This document shows, piece by piece, positions 48,799-52,457 of a DNA stretch of 52,457 nucleotides. The DNA comes from Hyphomicrobiales bacterium (GTDB lineage Bacteria; Pseudomonadota; Alphaproteobacteria; Rhizobiales; Rhizobiaceae). Where the stretch lies: NCBI GenBank assembly GCA_017305835.1, contig JAFKJY010000108.1:1-52457 (forward strand), given 5' to 3'. The notes under the pieces were generated by a model. It was not told the DNA's origin and ran no database searches. It saw nothing but the letters and a program-made list of their open reading frames with translations. Position 1 is the first letter of the stretch. Every line of letters begins with the position of its first letter. The translations under genes were made by a program, and so were the position numbers.

Positions 48799-48823
48799 AA
48801 CGCCCGCCGGGGACGAACGTTCC
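48799..48823 (-). promoter_or_regulatory. EcfG-type promoter of the DUF2188-like gene
   Basis: Minus strand GGAAC (48823-48819), 16-bp spacer, CGTT (48802-48799), perfect consensus. A near-match for the ku side (GGAAC-N16-GGTT, 48841-48865) lies 18 bp away on the other strand. Confidence 0.82.
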
Positions 48824-48893
48824 GGCGCGCCCCTGTCGCTGGAACCCGATCGCCCGCCGCGGGTTGAATCGGTTCGCGAAGGAGGATCCCGCA

Positions 48894-49757
48894 TTGGCGC
48901 CGCGCGCTCTCTGGAAAGGCCATTTGAAGATCGACGAGCTGGCCTGCGCGGTGGCGCTCTATGCCGCCGCCTCGACGGCCGAGCGCGTCTCGCTGCACAT
49001 GCTCAACCGCAAGACGGGCAACCGGCTCAACCGCGAATATGTCGACGCCGAGACCGGCAAGCCGGTGGAGCGCGAGGACCAGGTGAAGGGCTACGAGACC
49101 GGCAAGGACCAGTTCATCGTGCTGGAGCCCGACGAGGTGGCCGCGGCCGTGCCCGAGAGCGACAAGACGCTGACGGTCGAGGACTTCATCGCCTGCCGCG
49201 AGGTCGACACGCTCTATTTCGACAAGCCCTACTTCCTCGCCCCGGCCGACAGGGCCGCGCAGAGCGTGTTCGCGCTGGTGCACGAGGGCATGAGGGGCAA
49301 GAAGGTCGCGGCGCTCGCCCGCGCGGTGCTGTTCCGGCGGGTGCGCACGCTGCTGATCCGGCCGCAGGGGCCGGGCTTCGTCGCCAACACGCTGAAATTC
49401 GACTATGAAGTGAGGCCGGCGGCGGAGGCCTTCTCGGAGCTGCCGAAGACGAAGATCAAGGGCGAGATGCTGGAGCTTGCCGAGCACATCATCGACACCA
49501 AGGCCGGCGCGTTCGACCCCGCGAGCTTCGACGACCGCTACGAGGCCGCGCTCGCCGACCTGGTGAAGGCGAAGATGGAGGGCCGCAGGATCGAGGCGCC
49601 GAAGCGCGAGACCGGCGGCAAGGTGGTGAGCCTGCTCGACGCGCTGCGCGCGAGCGCGAAGGCGGCGGGCGGCGCGAAGGGAAGCAAGGCCAAGGCAACC
49701 GCGAGGCCGAAGGCCGCGCCGCGGCGGAAGGCTGCGCCGCAGCGCAAGGCGGGCTGA
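48894..49757 (+). CDS. ku: Ku protein, non-homologous end joining
   Basis: DNA-end-binding homodimer that recruits LigD to double-strand breaks. The 287-residue protein starts APRALWKGHLKI and has the Ku core through about residue 240 (KGYETGKDQFIVLEPDE, YFDKPYFLAP, KGEMLELAEHII) plus a Lys/Arg/Ala/Pro-rich tail that would bind DNA. Start is TTG 48894 with AGGAGG at 48880-48885; the upstream TTG at 48864 lacks a site and would overlap an EcfG-like -10. ligD follows by 3 bp. Confidence 0.95.
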   Translation: MAPRALWKGHLKIDELACAVALYAAASTAERVSLHMLNRKTGNRLNREYVDAETGKPVEREDQVKGYETGKDQFIVLEPDEVAAAVPESDKTLTVEDFIACREVDTLYFDKPYFLAPADRAAQSVFALVHEGMRGKKVAALARAVLFRRVRTLLIRPQGPGFVANTLKFDYEVRPAAEAFSELPKTKIKGEMLELAEHIIDTKAGAFDPASFDDRYEAALADLVKAKMEGRRIEAPKRETGGKVVSLLDALRASAKAAGGAKGSKAKATARPKAAPRRKAAPQRKAG

Positions 49758-49760
49758 GGC

Positions 49761-52289
49761 ATGGCGCTCGAGACCTATCGCGCCAAGCGCGACTTCACCC
49801 ATACGCCCGAGCCGAAGGGCGCGCGGGCGCGTATGAAATCGGGCCACAGCTTCGTCATCCAGAAGCACGATGCGCGGCGGCTGCACTACGATTTCCGGCT
49901 GGAGGTCGACGGCGTGCTGCGGAGCTGGGCGGTGACGCGCGGCCCGAGCCTCGTGCCCGGCGAGAAGCGGCTGGCCGTGCATGTCGAGGACCACCCGCTC
50001 GAATATGGCGGCTTCGAGGGCACGATCCCCAAGGGCGAATATGGCGGCGGCACCGTCATCGTGTGGGATCGCGGCACGTGGAAGCCGGTGGGCGACGCCG
50101 ACGCGGGCTACCGCAAGGGCCACATGGAGTTCGAGCTCGACGGCGAGAAGCTGCACGGGCGCTGGCACCTGATCCGCATGCACGGCCGGCCGCGCGAGAA
50201 GCGCGAGAACTGGCTGCTGATCAAGGGCGATGACGAGTTCGCGCGGACGCCCAATGCCCCCGACATTCTCGAGGAACGGCCGGAATCGGTGAAGACGGGC
50301 CGCGTGATCGCCGACGTCGAGGACGAGGCGCCAGGCTGGTCGTCGAAGACCGGCCGCATCCCGAAGAAACGCGCCAAGGCGGCGGCGAGCGCGAACGGCA
50401 AGGCGGATGCGGCGGCGGTCGATCCCTCCGCGATCAAGGGCGCCAAGAAGGCGAAGATGCCGGACTTCGTCGAGCCTATGCTGGCGACGCTGGCGCGCCA
50501 CCCGCCGGCCGGCGGCAAATGGCTGCACGAGATCAAGTTCGACGGCTACCGGCTGCAGGCGCACGTCTCAGGCGGCAAATGCCGGCTCCTGACGCGCGGC
50601 GGGCTCGACTGGACGGGAAAGTTCGGCAAGGCGGTGCCGGCCGCGCTCGCGGCGCTACCGGCGCGCGAGGCGGTTCTCGACGGCGAACTGGTGGTGGAGA
50701 GCGCCGGCGGCGCCTCCGACTTCTCGGCGTTGCAGTCGGATCTCAGCGAAGGCCGCTTCGACCGCTTCGTCTTCTACGTCTTCGACCTCATCCATCTCGA
50801 CGGCCAGGACCTGACCGGCGCCGCGCTGACCGACCGCAAGGCGGCGCTGAAGGCGCTCGTCGCCGGCGCGCCGGCCGTACTGCGCTACAGCGAGCATTTC
50901 GACGAGAACGGCGACCTGATCCTGCGCCATGCCTGCCGGCTGAGCCTCGAAGGCGTGGTCTCCAAGCTCGCCGGCGGCAAGTACCGTTCGGGCCGCAGCC
51001 GCGACTGGATCAAGTCGAAATGCTCCGAGCGGCAGGAGTTCGTGGTGGCCGGCTACGTGCCCTCGACCACGGCGCGCGACATGATCGGCTCGCTGGTGCT
51101 CGGCTATTACGAGGACGGCAAGCTGCGCCATGCGGGCCGCGTCGGCACCGGCTTCAGCAACGCGGTGGCGCGCGACCTGTTCAAGCGGCTGAAGAGGATG
51201 CGGGCCGACGCCTCGCCCTTCGCCGAGCGGCTGCCGGCCGAGGCGCGGCGCAACGTCGAGTTCGTAGAGCCGAAGCTCGCGGCCGAGGTCGAGTTCCGCG
51301 CATGGACGGCCGACGGCATATTGAGGCATGCTTCCTTCCACGGCCTGCGCGAGGACAAGCCGGCGCGCGAGATCGTGCGCGAGGGCCGCGAGGCAAGCGA
51401 GGTGCCGGCGACGGCGGGCTACAAGGTGAAGCTGACGCATCCCGACCGCGTCTACTGGCCGGACGCCGGCGTGACCAAGGAAGGCCTGGCCGACTACTAC
51501 CAGCAGGTCTGGCGCCTGATGGCGCCCTATGTCGTGTCGCGGCCGCTGGCGCTGGTGCGCTGCCCCGACGGGCAGACCGGGCAATGCTTCTTCCAGAAGC
51601 ACGAATGGCGCGGCATGAGCGCCGAGATCCTGCGGGCGCGCGACCCGCTCGACAAGTCGGGCGAGGCGATCATTGCGATCGACAGCCTCGACGGGCTGAT
51701 CGGGCTGGTGCAGGGCGGGACGCTGGAGATCCATCCCTGGCAGTCGAGCCTCGCCGACATCGAGCGGCCCGACCAGATCGTCATGGACCTCGACCCCGGC
51801 GAAGGGGTGGCCTGGGAGACGGTGATCGCGGCGGCGCGCGAGGTGCGCGAGCGCGTCGAGGCGGCCGGGCTCGCCGCCTTCGTCAAGACGACCGGCGGCA
51901 AGGGCCTGCACGTCGTCTCGCCGCTGAAGCCGAAGGCCGGCTGGGACGAGGTCAAGGATTTCGCGAAATCGGTGGCGGAGGCGATGGCCGCCGACAGCCC
52001 GGACCGCTTCGTCTCGGTGGTGAGCAAGGCGCAGCGTAAGGGGCGCATCCTCGTCGACTACCTGCGCAACGGGCGCGGCGCGACCGGGGTGGCGCCCTAT
52101 TCGACACGGGCGCGGGCCGGCGCCACGGTGGCCATGCCGCTCGGCTGGGACGAACTCTCGCTGGCGGTGGGCTCGGGCTATTTCACCGTGGTCAACGCCC
52201 CGGCGCGCATCCAGTCGCTGAAGAGCGACCCCTGGGCGGACTTCCACGCCGCCGCCGTGCCGCTCGGGGGGAAGGGGAAGAAGCGATAG
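49761..52289 (+). CDS. ligD: ATP-dependent DNA ligase LigD (multifunctional NHEJ ligase)
   Basis: Enzyme of 842 residues that processes and seals breaks held by Ku. Order of domains: 3'-phosphoesterase (about 10-175, with HDARRLHYDFRLE and HVEDHPLEYGGFEG), ATP-dependent ligase (about 235-535, nucleotidyl lysine K259 in EIKFDGYR), and archaeal-primase-type polymerase (about 550-830, with DLDPGEG and HVVSPL). A basic linker (about 195-230) separates the first two. All three catalytic sites look intact. Coupled to ku. Confidence 0.97.
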   Translation: MALETYRAKRDFTHTPEPKGARARMKSGHSFVIQKHDARRLHYDFRLEVDGVLRSWAVTRGPSLVPGEKRLAVHVEDHPLEYGGFEGTIPKGEYGGGTVIVWDRGTWKPVGDADAGYRKGHMEFELDGEKLHGRWHLIRMHGRPREKRENWLLIKGDDEFARTPNAPDILEERPESVKTGRVIADVEDEAPGWSSKTGRIPKKRAKAAASANGKADAAAVDPSAIKGAKKAKMPDFVEPMLATLARHPPAGGKWLHEIKFDGYRLQAHVSGGKCRLLTRGGLDWTGKFGKAVPAALAALPAREAVLDGELVVESAGGASDFSALQSDLSEGRFDRFVFYVFDLIHLDGQDLTGAALTDRKAALKALVAGAPAVLRYSEHFDENGDLILRHACRLSLEGVVSKLAGGKYRSGRSRDWIKSKCSERQEFVVAGYVPSTTARDMIGSLVLGYYEDGKLRHAGRVGTGFSNAVARDLFKRLKRMRADASPFAERLPAEARRNVEFVEPKLAAEVEFRAWTADGILRHASFHGLREDKPAREIVREGREASEVPATAGYKVKLTHPDRVYWPDAGVTKEGLADYYQQVWRLMAPYVVSRPLALVRCPDGQTGQCFFQKHEWRGMSAEILRARDPLDKSGEAIIAIDSLDGLIGLVQGGTLEIHPWQSSLADIERPDQIVMDLDPGEGVAWETVIAAAREVRERVEAAGLAAFVKTTGGKGLHVVSPLKPKAGWDEVKDFAKSVAEAMAADSPDRFVSVVSKAQRKGRILVDYLRNGRGATGVAPYSTRARAGATVAMPLGWDELSLAVGSGYFTVVNAPARIQSLKSDPWADFHAAAVPLGGKGKKR

Positions 52290-52336
52290 GATCACATTTC
52301 GGATTTTCAGCCGCATTGCCTACCGGAGTACCCCCA

Positions 52337-52457
52337 CCCCCTACCCCTCCCCACAAGGGGGAGGGGAAGCTTGGGATTTCTGCGCCCAGCATCAACGAAC
52401 GTCTCATGGAAGACTCGATTTAGCCGCCCCCTCCCCCTTGTGGGGAGGGGTAAGGGG
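52337..52457. repeat. Long C/G-rich inverted repeat at the window edge
   Basis: The 30-nt arm at 52337-52366 (containing CCCCTCCCCACAAGG) is nearly the exact reverse complement of 52428-52457 (containing CCTTGTGGGGAGGGG). The spacer of about 61 bp has no gene. The right arm reaches the end of the window, so the element may be longer. It follows ligD and may act as a terminator. The 47 bp from the ligD stop to the left arm show nothing else. Confidence 0.7.

Noticed and set aside
48864..48893. TTG at 48864 as ku start
   Set aside because: No ribosome-binding site, overlaps an EcfG-like -10, and adds residues before the conserved Ku N-terminus; TTG 48894 has AGGAGG.
50655..52316. Long minus-strand frame opposite ligD
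   Set aside because: Shadow of the LigD coding sequence, no domain or ribosome-binding site.

Overview
The window is GC-rich chromosomal DNA of an alphaproteobacterium, most likely of the order Rhizobiales (Mesorhizobium/Phyllobacteriaceae-like; the order is an inference from content, the genus is a guess). The support is a PhyR-NepR-EcfG general stress module, a SAM-II riboswitch ahead of metA, cobS-cobT, rhizobial DUF families (DUF2125, DUF3108), a 108-bp RIME1-like mosaic element and several dispersed palindromic repeats. It looks like ordinary core and accessory chromosome: no phage, IS element, CRISPR array, tRNA or rRNA gene was found.

Layout. 0-6.5 kb: the end of a CpdR-like receiver gene, hpt, a DUF3426-like membrane protein, ftsE-ftsX, a DUF218 protein, a PlsC-type acyltransferase, a ChaC-like cyclotransferase and a DUF2125 protein. 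6.5-10 kb: amino-acid metabolism, with a hisC-tyrA pair diverging from metA, which carries a promoter, a SAM-II aptamer and an intrinsic terminator. 10-14 kb: a membrane protein, a methyltransferase, gloB, a YhhN protein and a YddG-like exporter. 14.4-19.7 kb: a Pho box and the pstSCAB-phoU-phoB operon. 19.7-20.7 kb: an Xre/RES toxin-antitoxin pair with an operator over its start codon. 20.7-25.6 kb: a ROK regulator and xylF-xylH-xylG with a clear operator.

25.6-33.2 kb is the most interesting part. It holds phyR, nepR and ecfG surrounded by small membrane/envelope genes. By eye I find seven perfect GGAAC-N16/17-CGTT (EcfG-type) promoters in the window, all intergenic. Six lie here, including two back-to-back divergent pairs (phyR/nepR and a lipid kinase/PRC-barrel gene). 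One of the six drives no protein gene. It is followed by about 128 nt that fold into two hairpins with very C-rich loops and a perfect intrinsic terminator: a candidate stress-induced small RNA that could act on Shine-Dalgarno sequences, in the manner of Caulobacter GsrN.

33.2-44.3 kb: a VOC dioxygenase/hydrolase pair (MhqO/MhqD-like) coupled to two NATD1-like acetyltransferases, tiny membrane proteins, a BolA protein, a J-domain protein, cobS-cobT, a phytase-like esterase, a YhhQ queuosine-precursor transporter with a probable preQ1-I riboswitch touching its start codon, rpmB, a DUF3108 protein and an iron-type alcohol dehydrogenase. 44.3-52.4 kb: a DNA-damage/stress block (topoisomerase IB, SDR enzyme, 3-methyladenine glycosylase, a small protein with a NepR-like core, a DUF2188-like protein with a perfect EcfG promoter, and the NHEJ genes ku and ligD). 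The last 168 bp holds a long inverted repeat that runs to the window edge. All motif searches were done by eye and are not exhaustive.
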